Shown: positions 40,159-50,286, numbered from the stretch's first letter. The stretch: DNA of 64,000 nt from Brevinematales bacterium (GCA_026417555.1 JAOADA010000003.1:124001-188000); one strand, 5' to 3'. Notes: generated by a model not told the origin, from the sequence alone. Numbers and translations: made by a program.

Positions 40159-40207
40159 ACACGGGTCATCCTCCCTCGTTCGTCGGTGACCCGTGTATTT
40201 TTCTTTT
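40159..40207 (+). terminator. Rho-independent terminator of the sigma factor gene
   Basis: ACACGGGTCA (40159-40168) and TGACCCGTGT (40187-40196) are perfect arms with an 18-nt loop, followed by ATTTTTCTTTT. Confidence 0.9.
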
Positions 40208-40271
40208 CCTCCCTCACTGAGGGCTGACTTCACGGTCATACGCCTTCTCTCCTATGAGATCTCTCTTTTTT

Positions 40272-40299
40272 TTGACATCACCATTCTTTCCTTTATAAT
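40272..40299 (+). promoter_or_regulatory. Predicted promoter for the amylase gene
   Basis: A perfect TTGACA (40272-40277), 16 nt, and a perfect TATAAT (40294-40299). AAGGAG and the ATG follow at 40332. Confidence 0.85.
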
Positions 40300-40331
40300 A
40301 TATATTCTCGATATCTTTTTAAGGAGTTTTT

Positions 40332-41873
40332 ATGAAACGTATCTCTTTTTTTATGGCATTTCTGGTGATCTTTCTTCTCAGTAACACGGTTTTTTCCCGT
40401 CCCTGGTGGAAAGACGCGGTATTTTATGAGATCTTTGTGCGAAGCTTTTCTGATTCTGATGGGGATGGGATTGGAGATTTTCAGGGTATTATCAACAAAC
40501 TTGACTATCTCACTAACTTGGGAATAGATGCCATCTGGCTTATGCCTATCAATCCTTCTCCCTCTTATCACGGCTATGACGTGATAGATTACACCTCTGT
40601 CAATCCTCAATACGGAACCATGCAGGATTTTGAGAAGTTGCTCGAAGAAGCCCACAAACGAGGGGTAAGAGTCATCATTGATCTTGTCCTCAACCATACC
40701 TCATCAACCCACCCATGGTTTATCAGTTCCTCGAAGAGAGAGGCAGGGTATGATGATTTTTATATCTGGCGGAAAGACATCACTGAATCAGGATGGGGTC
40801 GTCCCTGGGGGGGAGGAAGCAAATGGGATGTCTGGATACGAAATAGCACACGGGGAGAATACTATTATGCCGCCTTTTGGAGTGGCATGCCAGACCTCAA
40901 CCACCGAAGTCAAAGAGTGAAAGACGAGGTGTATAAGTTTACCCGTTTCTGGCTTGAAAAGGGAGTGGATGGGTTTAGGTTAGATGCCATCCGTTATCTC
41001 ATAGAAACAGGCCCAGGATCAGGGCAAGCTGACACAGAAGAAACCCTTGCCTGGTTTAGGGATTTTCACCACTACGTGAAAAGCATCAATTCCAATGCCG
41101 TCCTCGTAGGAGAGGTATGGACAGACAATCGTCGGGTTTCTCGCTATTATGCAACAAATGGCCTCATGGATCTGTGTTTTGACTTTGATAGGGCGTCTGC
41201 ATTTCTCTCAAGTGATAAAGACAACATCATACGTGTCTATATGAACAACAAACGCTACCCTGCTCCAGCGGATTTCTATGCCCCCTTTTTGGCTAACCAC
41301 GACCATTACCGGGCTATGAACCAACTCCAACACGATGAAAAACTCGCCAGACTCGCTGCCGTTTGTCTCCTCACAGCCACAGGCACGCCGTTTATCTATT
41401 ATGGTGAGGAGATTGGCCTTTCTCAACCAGATATGGGAGATGATAAATACAAACGCATGCCTCTCCCCTGGAATAACGACAAGAAACGAAATTATGGCTT
41501 CACAACGGGAAAACCATGGTTTTCCATGCCAACCGTGAAAAGTCATGTGAATATCGAGTCCCAGCTCAAGAATCGAAACTCTCTTCTCTCTCTCTATCGT
41601 TCCCTCATCTCTCTCCGTCGAGAAAACAGGGAATTTCGCTCAGAGGATTTGGAGCTTGTCCCAACCGAAAACCCTTATCTTTTGGCATACAAGCGAACAG
41701 ATGGGAAAGAGATTTCTTGGGTAATAGTCAACTTTTCCACAGATAAAGAAGAGCTCTCTTTTGGAGAGCTTGAGAACAAGCGCGTCAAAAACCTACTCAC
41801 AGGAAGAACCCTCGTCATTAAAAAGGGGATGAAGATCTCTGGACTTGATTTTCTCATCCTCAAAGAAATCTAA
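40332..41873 (+). CDS. Secreted GH13 alpha-amylase family glycosidase
   Basis: A 513-residue exported glycosidase (signal MKRISFFMAFLVIFLLSNTVFS). The catalytic TIM barrel shows all GH13 regions: DLVLNHTS (region I), GFRLDAIRY (region II, nucleophile Asp), VLVGEVW (region III, acid Glu) and FLANHDH (region IV). An N-terminal Ca2+-site-like DSDGDGIGDFQGI is present. A C-terminal beta domain follows (about 430-513). The layout resembles alpha-glucosidase or maltodextrin-acting members rather than starch-binding amylases; no extra carbohydrate-binding module is seen. It is a monocistronic unit between a consensus promoter and a terminator. Confidence 0.92.
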   Translation: MKRISFFMAFLVIFLLSNTVFSRPWWKDAVFYEIFVRSFSDSDGDGIGDFQGIINKLDYLTNLGIDAIWLMPINPSPSYHGYDVIDYTSVNPQYGTMQDFEKLLEEAHKRGVRVIIDLVLNHTSSTHPWFISSSKREAGYDDFYIWRKDITESGWGRPWGGGSKWDVWIRNSTRGEYYYAAFWSGMPDLNHRSQRVKDEVYKFTRFWLEKGVDGFRLDAIRYLIETGPGSGQADTEETLAWFRDFHHYVKSINSNAVLVGEVWTDNRRVSRYYATNGLMDLCFDFDRASAFLSSDKDNIIRVYMNNKRYPAPADFYAPFLANHDHYRAMNQLQHDEKLARLAAVCLLTATGTPFIYYGEEIGLSQPDMGDDKYKRMPLPWNNDKKRNYGFTTGKPWFSMPTVKSHVNIESQLKNRNSLLSLYRSLISLRRENREFRSEDLELVPTENPYLLAYKRTDGKEISWVIVNFSTDKEELSFGELENKRVKNLLTGRTLVIKKGMKISGLDFLILKEI

Positions 41874-41886
41874 CCAATACCGTGAT

Positions 41887-41925
41887 CCCCATGACCTTTG
41901 CCTGAGGCATAGGTCATGGGGTTTT
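41887..41925 (+). terminator. Rho-independent terminator after amylase gene
   Basis: CCCCATGACC and GGTCATGGGG form a perfect 10-bp stem, followed by TTTTG. It also flanks the region upstream of the antiporter gene, where no clear -35 box was found. Confidence 0.92.
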
Positions 41926-41986
41926 GTGACATAATGACAACAAGACAAACTTCTCGCCATCTCATGAAGAAGAGAGGAGGTATCCC

Positions 41987-43216
41987 ATGCTCAACATCTT
42001 AGTTATTCTTATCATCGTGGGAGGATGGATGGGTGGAAGGTTTTTTCGCTTCTTGAAACTTCCTGCCCCTATCGGAATGCTCTGCTGGGGAATCCTTCTT
42101 GGCACACTCATCCGTTCTGGATGGGCTTCTTTTCTTCTTGCGGGTGAGGGACTGGATATCCTTAAGAAGACAGAACCCTTCCTCAAATCCCTTGCTCTCG
42201 TGATCATTCTTCTTCGGGGAGGACTGGGTATCCAAAGAGAGGCTCTTCATCGCCATGGATGGAGCGCTTTTTTTCTGTCGTGGGTACCCGCTGTGTTTGA
42301 AATGGTGGGGCTTTTGTTTCTGCTCCATAGTCTCCTGGGGTTTTCTTGGCCCATGGCATTTCTTACCTCATGTATTCTCTCAGCGGTTTCACTTGCTGTT
42401 GTGGTTCCTTCCATGCTTGAACTCAAACACGCTGGTATAGGCAAGAAAAAAGACATACCCACCATGATCCTCGCAGCTACTTCACTTGATAATGTTGTTG
42501 CCGTAACCCTTTTTTCCCTTGCCCTTTCGATGGCACGAGGGGTCACAACGGGAATTTTTAGCATGGCTTGGATTCTTCCTTGGAGTGTGGGACTCGGAGG
42601 ACTTCTTGGGCTTTTGGTGGGATGGGTTCTCTCCTCATATCTTGAAAAACGCTACACCAACATCCGGGCTACAGAAAAATCCTTGCTTATCCTCATGATG
42701 GCTCTCATGAGCATGCAGGTGGGAGATACGCTTCATGCTTCTGCTTTAGTAACCGTGGTAATGATAGGATTTATCCTCTTGGAACGCGCCCCTCGCGTGG
42801 CTCATGAGGTTGCGAGAAAACTCAATACCCTCTGGGTGGCCTCTGAGATAGTCCTCTTTGTACTCGTAGGCATGGCTGTGGATCCGTCTCAGATATTTCG
42901 CCTCGGAATAGTGGGCATAGTGATCATTATGGGAGGGTTGATTTTCCGTTCAATGGGGGTCCTTGTCGCTACCGCCAAAACCTCTTGCCATTGGAAGGAA
43001 AGGCTTTTCTGTATCATCTCTTTTCTTCCCAAGGCTACGGTACAAGCAGCCCTGGGAAGTGTTCCGCTTGCCTATGGTCTGCCGGGGGGGGATACTATCC
43101 TCGCTCTCGCTGTCACTGCCATTCTGGTCACCTCTCCGTTAGGAGCCTTTCTCATAGAACGTTTCTCAAGGCCACTCTTGGATGTTGACCTCAGATCTTT
43201 GAAGGAGTCTCTCTGA
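41987..43216 (+). CDS. CPA1-type Na+/H+ antiporter
   Basis: A 409-residue inner-membrane protein with 12 or so hydrophobic segments matching the Na_H_Exchanger pattern: LKLPAPIGMLCWGILLGT (helix 2), LALVIILLRGGLGI, SAVSLAVVVPSMLELK, AATSLDNVVAVTLFSLALS (with the Asp expected at the ion site) and FLPKATVQAALGSVPLA. It exchanges Na+ (or K+) for protons. The C-terminus is short with no RCK domain. It overlaps folK by 1 nt (TGATG), so they are coupled. The ATG follows AGGAGG. Confidence 0.9.
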   Translation: MLNILVILIIVGGWMGGRFFRFLKLPAPIGMLCWGILLGTLIRSGWASFLLAGEGLDILKKTEPFLKSLALVIILLRGGLGIQREALHRHGWSAFFLSWVPAVFEMVGLLFLLHSLLGFSWPMAFLTSCILSAVSLAVVVPSMLELKHAGIGKKKDIPTMILAATSLDNVVAVTLFSLALSMARGVTTGIFSMAWILPWSVGLGGLLGLLVGWVLSSYLEKRYTNIRATEKSLLILMMALMSMQVGDTLHASALVTVVMIGFILLERAPRVAHEVARKLNTLWVASEIVLFVLVGMAVDPSQIFRLGIVGIVIIMGGLIFRSMGVLVATAKTSCHWKERLFCIISFLPKATVQAALGSVPLAYGLPGGDTILALAVTAILVTSPLGAFLIERFSRPLLDVDLRSLKESL

Positions 43217-43701
43217 TGGCTGTGGCCTTTATTGGGATTGGTACCAACCTTGGAAACAAAAAGCAATCCCTTCGATATACCCTCGCCAGGCTTTCTTCGC
43301 TGGGGAGAAATCTCTCCTGTTCTCATGTCTACCGAACAAAACCATACGGTGAGCTCAACCAACCAAACTTTCTCAATATGGCCGTACGAATGACCACAGA
43401 GCTTCCCCCACACGAGCTGCTCACCCAGCTTCTCCGTATTGAAGAAGAACTTGGTCGAAAACGTACCGTTAAATGGGGACCCAGAACAATTGACCTCGAT
43501 CTGCTTTTTTATGACGATCTTGTCCTCTCAACAGAGACACTTGTCCTCCCCCACCCTGATCTTCACAATCGAGTATTTGTATTACAGCCCTTGATGGATA
43601 TTGATCCAGATTTTGTGCATCCCCTTTTACACAAAACTATCAGAGAGCTTTGGGAATCTCTCACTCAAGAAGATTATCAGAGGCAAGAAAAAGCACCTTG
43701 A
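43216..43701 (+). CDS. folK: 2-amino-4-hydroxy-6-hydroxymethyldihydropteridine diphosphokinase
   Basis: A 161-residue enzyme that pyrophosphorylates the pterin alcohol for folate synthesis. Motifs are FIGIGTNLGNK, the YRTKPYGELNQPNFLNMAV block, IEEELGRKRTVKWGPRTIDLDLLFYDD and LPHPDLHNRVFVLQPLMDI. No FolB domain is fused. It is coupled to the antiporter gene by a 1-nt overlap, which is an unrelated pairing. Its end overlaps the convergent patatin gene by 41 nt. Confidence 0.95.
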   Translation: MAVAFIGIGTNLGNKKQSLRYTLARLSSLGRNLSCSHVYRTKPYGELNQPNFLNMAVRMTTELPPHELLTQLLRIEEELGRKRTVKWGPRTIDLDLLFYDDLVLSTETLVLPHPDLHNRVFVLQPLMDIDPDFVHPLLHKTIRELWESLTQEDYQRQEKAP

Positions 43702-44854
43702 GCACAAGAAGAGGGAGGTGGGTATGCTTTCCCTTGATAAGGTCTGTGAGAAAAGACACCGCTGAGGATTTCCCAGACCAGGCGTACACATGCTTTTTCA
43801 CACTTTTCTCCCAATCGTTCCACTCGTAAAGAAAGAGCCGAGGAAGACTCAAAGTATACGCGGCATACTCCATGAGAGCCTCAGGAAGCGAGGGGAGAAA
43901 GGCATACTCATCAGGAAGATGACGACGCACCTCTTTCTCCCAACTATCTGGCTGAAAACGAAGTTGTTCCTTGTGAAAAATGTGAGCAAGATGTTTATGA
44001 AGAGATGGTTTCTGAAAGAGTTTCTCCAGTCTGGCAAGGGCTTTGGGATTGAGACGATAAAAGTACCGTTTCCCTCGAACAACACCAAATGTCTGAAGTG
44101 TATCATAATATCCAAGTCTTATCCACTTCTGGAGAATCTCTGGAACAAAATCAAACTCTCCTCCAAAGGTCAGGGTATTCTTGATATACACTGTTTCTGT
44201 TCCACTGATGTCAGGAGGACGGTTGTTCCCAATACCAGAATTGTCCACCACAATGATCCTTCGATACCCTCGCTGTTTAGCCAGTTCATGGGGAACATTG
44301 TTGTATAGCCCCCCATCGATAAAATTTGTCCCCCCAATTCTCGGGCTTTTAAAGCCAGGGAAAGCGGCACTTGCCAAAAGATACTCCACCCACGTTCCAG
44401 GTTGTGTCTCTGAAAGAAACACCTTAAGAGGGGAAAAATCACTCAACCTCACACTGAGAAGCCCTATATCGAGACCACTCCGACGAAGTTTTGGTTCATC
44501 GAGATAAGCCTCTATCAACTGACGAAGAGGCTGGGTATCCAATCCCCCCTCTTTGAGGGTAAGTCGCACAAAATTCTGGAGTATCGAAAGGTTTTGCTTG
44601 GTCAAAACAAAGCGCCCATCTTTGAGGAGTTCAGGAGGAAGGGTAAGCACCTGATTGAGAGAAAGGTTTGACCACAACTGTTCTGCCCGAAAATAGTCTC
44701 CTTGACCAATGAGACAGGCATTAATAGCCCCTACTGACGTACCAAAAATAGCCTCAATACGCAGACCTATCTCCCGGAGAGCTTTCCATACTCCAATATG
44801 GTACGCCCCCTTGGCCCCACCACCCCCGAGGACAAGGGCATAGCCCTTTGCCAT
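43661..44854 (-). CDS. Patatin-like phospholipase
   Basis: A 397-residue lipid acyl hydrolase. The oxyanion loop is LGGGGAKGAYHIGV, the nucleophile is in IFGTSVGAINA and the Asp of the catalytic dyad is in FIDGGLYNNVP, all intact. The C-terminal 130 residues (about 260-397) are family-variable, with PDSWEKEVRRHLPDEYAF. No signal peptide is seen, so it is cytoplasmic or injected. It lies 16 nt downstream of guaA and is the last gene of the lysS-acn-guaA run. Its end overlaps folK. Confidence 0.9.
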   Translation of the reverse strand: MAKGYALVLGGGGAKGAYHIGVWKALREIGLRIEAIFGTSVGAINACLIGQGDYFRAEQLWSNLSLNQVLTLPPELLKDGRFVLTKQNLSILQNFVRLTLKEGGLDTQPLRQLIEAYLDEPKLRRSGLDIGLLSVRLSDFSPLKVFLSETQPGTWVEYLLASAAFPGFKSPRIGGTNFIDGGLYNNVPHELAKQRGYRRIIVVDNSGIGNNRPPDISGTETVYIKNTLTFGGEFDFVPEILQKWIRLGYYDTLQTFGVVRGKRYFYRLNPKALARLEKLFQKPSLHKHLAHIFHKEQLRFQPDSWEKEVRRHLPDEYAFLPSLPEALMEYAAYTLSLPRLFLYEWNDWEKSVKKHVYAWSGKSSAVSFLTDLIKGKHTHLPLLVLKVLFLASDNLLE

Positions 44855-44870
44855 ACCTCCTCCTTGTCGG

Positions 44871-46406
44871 TTACTCCCATTCTATGGTCGCTGGTGGTTT
44901 TGAGGTAATATCATAAACCACCCTATTGATACCCGGAATCTCTCGTACAATCCGGTTGGCAACCCTCTCCAAAACCTCAAGGGGAAGTCTCCCCCACTCT
45001 GCCGTCATACCATCAGAACTCGTCACACTACGCAGGGCAATCACATGACCATACGACCTTTCGTCTCCCATCACTCCCACACTTCGCACCGGAAGAAAAA
45101 CAGCAAATGCCTGCCACACCTTGTCATAAAAACCAGTGGCTCGAAGTTCAGAGAGGAAAATATGGTCTGCCTTGCGAACAATCTCCAGTTTCTCTGGGGT
45201 GATCTCTCCCAAAATACGCACGGCCAAACCCGGCCCAGGAAAGGGATGTCTCCCCAGAATATCCTCGGGGATCCCCAGAATTCGCGCCACCTCTCGTACC
45301 TCATCCTTGAAGAGAAACTTAAACGGTTCTATAATCTTGCCCTGTTTTTCTAATTCCTCTACTTCTTTCACTCGGTTATGGTGGGTCTTGATAGTCTGAG
45401 ATGGTCCCTTTACCGCATTGGATTCAATCACATCTGGATACAATGTCCCCTGAATAAGAAAATCAAAATCATGAAGCCCATGATAAAAAACATCTACAAA
45501 GACTTTTCCGATGATTTTTCTTTTTTGTTCTGGGTCTGTCACCCCCTGCAAGGCAGAGAGAAAACGATCTGTGGCATCAATATACTCCACCGTGAGCCCA
45601 AGTCTCTCCCTCAGATTGTACAAAACCTCTTCTGCCTCACGGTAACGGAGAAGTCCATTATTGACAAAGATCGCTTTGACATCCTTTCCAAGGGCTCGAT
45701 GGGCAAGTACGGCAAGCGTGGTAGAATCTACCCCACCACTTACCCCAAGCACCACCCGTTTTCCCTGGCATCGTGTCTGAAGATCCCGGATGGTACTTTC
45801 TACAAAGTTTTCCATAGTCCAGTTCATCGAGGCTTTGGCAATCAGCTTGACAAAATTCGCCAGAAGGATACGTCCATCCTCGGTATGTGCTACTTCAGGA
45901 TGAAATTGTACACAGTAAATAGGTTTGGTAGCATGTTCAATCGACGTGATAGCACCATCCTGGCTCTTGGCCACAATCTCAAATCCCTCAGGAATACCCA
46001 AAACAGAATCACCATGACTCATCCAGAGAATAGAATTATCTCTCACTCCCTGAAAAAGGAGACTCTCCTTTTTGATGAGATCAAGAAAAGCCTTCCCATA
46101 TTCTCTATGGAGACTTTTTTCCACTCGTCCCCCCAACAGATGAGCCGTTAGTTGCATCCCATAGCAGATCCCCAAAAGAGGAATACCGAGGTCATAAATA
46201 TCTTTCGCTATGAGAGGAGCCTGAGGATCAGAAACGCTCGAAGGCCCACCCGAGAGAATAATTCCAGCCGGCTCCATGGCTCGGAGTTCCTCAATACTTA
46301 AGGTGTATGGATAGATTTCAGAGAAGACTCCTAGTTCACGAATACGCCGAGCAATCAACTGGGTATACTGAGAACCAAAGTCGAGGATAACAATACTCCC
46401 TCTCAT
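44871..46406 (-). CDS. guaA: GMP synthase (glutamine-hydrolysing)
   Basis: A 511-residue enzyme that aminates XMP to GMP. The glutaminase triad region is GICYGMQLTAHLLGGRV (Cys) and YCVQFHPEVAHTEDG (His, Glu). The ATP-pyrophosphatase domain carries VVLGVSGGVDSTTLAVLAH, and the C-terminal dimerisation domain contains HNRVKEVEELEKQGKIIEPFKFLFKDEVREV and ITSKPPATIEWE. The start overlaps the aconitase stop by 4 nt (ATGA). It is the third gene behind the lysS promoter. Confidence 0.97.
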   Translation of the reverse strand: MRGSIVILDFGSQYTQLIARRIRELGVFSEIYPYTLSIEELRAMEPAGIILSGGPSSVSDPQAPLIAKDIYDLGIPLLGICYGMQLTAHLLGGRVEKSLHREYGKAFLDLIKKESLLFQGVRDNSILWMSHGDSVLGIPEGFEIVAKSQDGAITSIEHATKPIYCVQFHPEVAHTEDGRILLANFVKLIAKASMNWTMENFVESTIRDLQTRCQGKRVVLGVSGGVDSTTLAVLAHRALGKDVKAIFVNNGLLRYREAEEVLYNLRERLGLTVEYIDATDRFLSALQGVTDPEQKRKIIGKVFVDVFYHGLHDFDFLIQGTLYPDVIESNAVKGPSQTIKTHHNRVKEVEELEKQGKIIEPFKFLFKDEVREVARILGIPEDILGRHPFPGPGLAVRILGEITPEKLEIVRKADHIFLSELRATGFYDKVWQAFAVFLPVRSVGVMGDERSYGHVIALRSVTSSDGMTAEWGRLPLEVLERVANRIVREIPGINRVVYDITSKPPATIEWE

Positions 46407-48670
46407 AGTTCGTCTCCCAACTGAGTCAGACGATTCAAGGCACTCCCCGCCTTAAACCAGCCAATCTGGTTTTCGCTGTAGGTGTGCTGGCAGAGAATCA
46501 CCTCACTTGTCCCATCCCTATGATGCACTACCACCTCAAGGTGCTTGCCAGGCTGAAGCTTCGTTGCAGGAATATCGAGGATGTCATCCTCTTGAATCTT
46601 TTCATAATCATTTTCATTCACAAAGGTGAGGGCAAGAAGCCCCTGTTTTTTGAGATTTGTTTCATGGATACGGGCAAAACTTCGTGCAATAACCGCCACA
46701 CCCCCCAAATAGCGTGGTTCCATAGCCGCATGCTCCCGGCTAGAGCCCTCTCCATAATTTCTATCACCGATAATCACCCAGGGAATGTGGTTGGCTTTGT
46801 ATGCCCTCGCTACCTCAGCGGGGGTCTCGAAAACACCTGTGAGATGATTCTTGACCTTGCCTATTTCACCTGTAAAAGCATTGGTAGCCCCAAGAAGAAG
46901 ATTATTCGAGATATTGTCAAGATGTCCCCGATACTTGAGCCACGGTCCCGCCATAGAGATATGGTCAGTGGTACATTTGCCAGAAACCTTCATCAATACA
47001 TAACACCCCTGAAAATCCCCTCCATGCCAGGGAGGAAACCGATCAAGAAGTTGCAAACGATCACTTGAAGGAGAGACGATAATACGCACACTTTTTGGAT
47101 CCTCTGCTGGCGGAAGAAGTCCAAGAGACACCTCACGAGAAAAAGCCTCTGGAAGCTCCTTTCCCTGGGGAGAAGGAAGAACCACCTCTCGCCCATCTGA
47201 AAGCCGAATGGTATCCTTTCGAGGATCAAAATCCAATCTCCCAGCGAGACTCACAGCCACAACCATCTCTGGGCTTGCCACAAAGGCATGGGTATGGGGA
47301 TTCCCATCAGCACGTTTGGCAAAGTTTCTATTAAAAGTAGTTACAATCGTATTTCTTGTCTGAGGGGGCATATCATACCGATCCCACATCCCAATACAGG
47401 GCCCACACGTATTGGAAAGAATGATGGCCCCAGCCTGCGTAAAAACATCAAGGATACCATCCTTCTCAAGGGTTGCGCGAATCTGTTCTGATCCAGGACT
47501 GAGATACAACTTGGCCTTGGGTTTGATTCCCAGCGCAAGAGCTTGACGTAAAAGAAATGCCGCCCGTGAGAGATCCTCGTAACTAGAATTTGTACAACTC
47601 CCAATGAGCCCTGCGCTCACTTCACGAGGATAGTTTTCCTTTTCTATTGCTTCCGCCATCGTTGAAATAGGATGAGCAAGATCCGGAGTAAAAGGACCAT
47701 TGAGATGGGGCTCAAGCGAGGAAAGATCGATCTCAATTACCTGATCATAAAAAACATGAGGATTTTTCTCCACTTCTTCATCCATACGAAGATGCTCAGC
47801 AAGAGTATCAGCCATGGCAGCCACCTCATGCCGGTTGGTTTTTCGAAGATATTCTGCCATCTTCTCATCATAAGGAAAAAGCGATGAGGTTGCCCCAAGC
47901 TCCGCTCCCATATTGCATATCGTGGCTTTGCCAGTCGCCGAGAGAGTCCGAGCCCCAGGACCAAAATACTCTATCACACACCCTGTCCCCCCCTTCACGG
48001 TGAGTTTACCAAGAAGCGCCAAAATCACATCCTTGGGGGCGGTCCACCCCTGAAGGCTTCCCGTCAGTTTCACTCCAATAATCTTTGGCCACTTCAGCTC
48101 CCAGGGTATCCCTACCATCACATCAACGGCATCTGAGCCGCCTACCCCAATCCCCATCATTCCGAGTCCACCCGCATTCGGGGTATGAGAGTCCGTTCCT
48201 ATCATCATCCCCCCAGGAAAGGCATAGTTCTCTAGTACAATCTGGTGGATGATCCCAGCCCCCGGTTCCCAAAAGTGGATATGATAACGAAGAGCCATAG
48301 AACGGAGAAAATCATAAACCTCCTGGTTTTCCACAAGGGCTCGTTTGAGATCTACTTCGGCCCCATCTCGTGCCTCAACAAGATGGTCGCAATGGATAGA
48401 GGCTGGCACCACAGTCGTTTCCCGATCAGCATGGATAAACTGCAAAAGGGCCATCTGAGCGGTAGCATCCTGCATGGCCACCCTATCAGGCTGAAACTCG
48501 GCATAGGATTTTCCCCTCTCGTAGGGTTTTATCTCCCTGTGATCAAAGAGATGGGTATAGAGGATCTTTTCTGTCAGGGTGAGAGGACGTCCCAAAACTT
48601 CCCTTGCTTTTTGTATAGCCTTTGGATAACGATCATAACAACGCATGATGATTTCTTTGTGATATACCAT
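46403..48670 (-). CDS. acn: Aconitate hydratase
   Basis: A 755-residue enzyme of the citrate cycle converting citrate to isocitrate. The 4Fe-4S cluster cysteines are in GLIGSCTNSSYED and in LSNTCGPCIGM. Other aconitase motifs are IGTDSHTPNAGGLGMMGIGVGG and GDRNYGEGSSREHAAMEPRYLGG. Its length is like the mitochondrial/AcnA type. The first ATG is at 48670; a second start (MRCYDRYPKA at 48646) is possible. It is 13 nt downstream of lysS and overlaps guaA by 4 nt. Confidence 0.95.
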   Translation of the reverse strand: MVYHKEIIMRCYDRYPKAIQKAREVLGRPLTLTEKILYTHLFDHREIKPYERGKSYAEFQPDRVAMQDATAQMALLQFIHADRETTVVPASIHCDHLVEARDGAEVDLKRALVENQEVYDFLRSMALRYHIHFWEPGAGIIHQIVLENYAFPGGMMIGTDSHTPNAGGLGMMGIGVGGSDAVDVMVGIPWELKWPKIIGVKLTGSLQGWTAPKDVILALLGKLTVKGGTGCVIEYFGPGARTLSATGKATICNMGAELGATSSLFPYDEKMAEYLRKTNRHEVAAMADTLAEHLRMDEEVEKNPHVFYDQVIEIDLSSLEPHLNGPFTPDLAHPISTMAEAIEKENYPREVSAGLIGSCTNSSYEDLSRAAFLLRQALALGIKPKAKLYLSPGSEQIRATLEKDGILDVFTQAGAIILSNTCGPCIGMWDRYDMPPQTRNTIVTTFNRNFAKRADGNPHTHAFVASPEMVVAVSLAGRLDFDPRKDTIRLSDGREVVLPSPQGKELPEAFSREVSLGLLPPAEDPKSVRIIVSPSSDRLQLLDRFPPWHGGDFQGCYVLMKVSGKCTTDHISMAGPWLKYRGHLDNISNNLLLGATNAFTGEIGKVKNHLTGVFETPAEVARAYKANHIPWVIIGDRNYGEGSSREHAAMEPRYLGGVAVIARSFARIHETNLKKQGLLALTFVNENDYEKIQEDDILDIPATKLQPGKHLEVVVHHRDGTSEVILCQHTYSENQIGWFKAGSALNRLTQLGDEL

Positions 48671-48683
48671 GGTTCTCTCCTTG

Positions 48684-50168
48684 TTAGTCTTTGGTGATAG
48701 GCTTCATCGTAGGAAACAGGATAGTGTCACGGATAGAGTTCGTATCAATAAAAATCATAGCCAGACGATCTATCCCAATACCCATCCCCCCCGTCGGAGG
48801 CATCCCATACTCAAGAGCAACCACATAATCCTCATCCATATACATAGCCTCATCATCCCCCTGGCTTTTTCGTTTCACCTGTTCAAGAAAACGTTGCTTC
48901 TGCACAAAGGGATCATTCAGCTCGGAAAAGGCATTCCCAAGTTCTCTCCCAAAGGCGTAAGGCTCAAAACGCTCAACAAATTCCGGATCATCCTCTTTGT
49001 ATTTCGCTAGGGGAGAGATCTCCGCAGGATACTCGTAGATAATCACGGGATCAACAAGATTGGGCTCTACCTTCTCCTCAAAAATAAGATTGAGAATCTC
49101 CCATTTGCCCATGTAATCATCTATCTCTTCAATCCCAACTTTCTTGGCCACCTTCACAGCCTCTTCCCGATTGGTAACAAAAGAGACGTCTATCCCTGCA
49201 TACTCCTTCAACGCATCCACGTAGCGAATCTTTCGCCAATTCCCAAAATCTACTTCTTGACCCTGATAGGTAAAACGTGAACTCCCCTTGAGATAGACAG
49301 CCAACTCCTTCATCAGCGTCTCAAAAATCTCCATCATTGTCGAATAGTCCGCATAGGCCTGATAAAGCTCAAGCATGGTAAACTCTGGGTTATGCCGGGT
49401 ATCAATTCCCTCATTACGAAAGTTTCGGTTGAGTTCAAAAACCCTATCAAATCCTCCCACTATCAGTCGTTTCAAAAAAAGCTCCGGAGCTATCCGAAGA
49501 TACAAATCCATATCAAGGGCATTGTGATGGGTGATAAAGGGCCTAGCCGATGCGCCCCCAGGAATCACCTGCATCATGGGGGTTTCAACCTCAAGAAATC
49601 CCCTGTTTTCAAGAAAACGCCGGATGTACTGGATCATCCTAAAACGTATCATAAAGTCCTGTTTGACCTTTTCATTCACAATGAGGTCAAGATACCGCTG
49701 ACGATAGCGAACCTCAACATCAGTAAGCCCGTGAAACTTCTCAGGAAGCCCAAGGAGTGCCTTGGCCAAAAGCAAGAAGTTTTTCACAAGAATAGTAATC
49801 TCACCCTTGTGGGTACGAAATACCTCACCTTCTACCCCAACAATATCCCCGACATCCAGAAGTTTGAAACGTTCAAAAAGATCGTCTCCAAGAACATCTT
49901 TCCGACCATAGATCTGGATAGCTCCCTCCGGATCACGTAACGTAGCAAAGATAGCCTTGCCAAAATCCCTGAGAAGCATGATACGTCCTGCGACTTTGAC
50001 GGAGAATGCCTTCTCTCCCCCATCAACAAAACGCTTTTTTATATCCTCTGAGAAGTCTTGTCTCTCATATCGGTTGGGATAGGGATTGACTCCCATCTGT
50101 TTCCATGTCTCAAGCTTCAAAAGTCTACTCTGTCTCTCATCGCTTAAGGGAGTAGGGTGTGTACTCAT
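48684..50168 (-). CDS. lysS: Lysyl-tRNA synthetase (class II)
   Basis: A 494-residue tRNA synthetase. It contains the N-terminal OB-fold (VKVAGRIMLLRDFGKAIFATLRD), motif 1 region around FLEVETPMMQVIPGGA, motif 2 FELNRNFRNEGIDTRHNPEFTMLE, and motif 3 GMPPTGGMGIGIDRLAM. The start at 50168 has AAGGAG 6 nt upstream; the extra upstream frame to 50249 includes the promoter region and is not used. It is the first gene of the lysS-acn-guaA-patatin run, driven by the promoter at 50200-50228. Confidence 0.97.
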   Translation of the reverse strand: MSTHPTPLSDERQSRLLKLETWKQMGVNPYPNRYERQDFSEDIKKRFVDGGEKAFSVKVAGRIMLLRDFGKAIFATLRDPEGAIQIYGRKDVLGDDLFERFKLLDVGDIVGVEGEVFRTHKGEITILVKNFLLLAKALLGLPEKFHGLTDVEVRYRQRYLDLIVNEKVKQDFMIRFRMIQYIRRFLENRGFLEVETPMMQVIPGGASARPFITHHNALDMDLYLRIAPELFLKRLIVGGFDRVFELNRNFRNEGIDTRHNPEFTMLELYQAYADYSTMMEIFETLMKELAVYLKGSSRFTYQGQEVDFGNWRKIRYVDALKEYAGIDVSFVTNREEAVKVAKKVGIEEIDDYMGKWEILNLIFEEKVEPNLVDPVIIYEYPAEISPLAKYKEDDPEFVERFEPYAFGRELGNAFSELNDPFVQKQRFLEQVKRKSQGDDEAMYMDEDYVVALEYGMPPTGGMGIGIDRLAMIFIDTNSIRDTILFPTMKPITKD

Positions 50169-50199
50169 GACAATCTCCTTGTACCTGGGACTGGTATGT

Positions 50200-50228
50200 A
50201 TTATAAGGCAAGCGGGGGAAATTGGCAA
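50200..50228 (-). promoter_or_regulatory. Predicted promoter for lysS-acn-guaA-patatin
   Basis: TTGCCA (50228-50223), 17 nt, TATAAT (50205-50200) on the minus strand, about 32 nt before the lysS ATG. Confidence 0.8.
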
Positions 50229-50286
50229 TTTCTCCAAGGTTTTCCTCAATAAAGAAGCTTTGCAAGACGCTCAGAGAAAAATATGC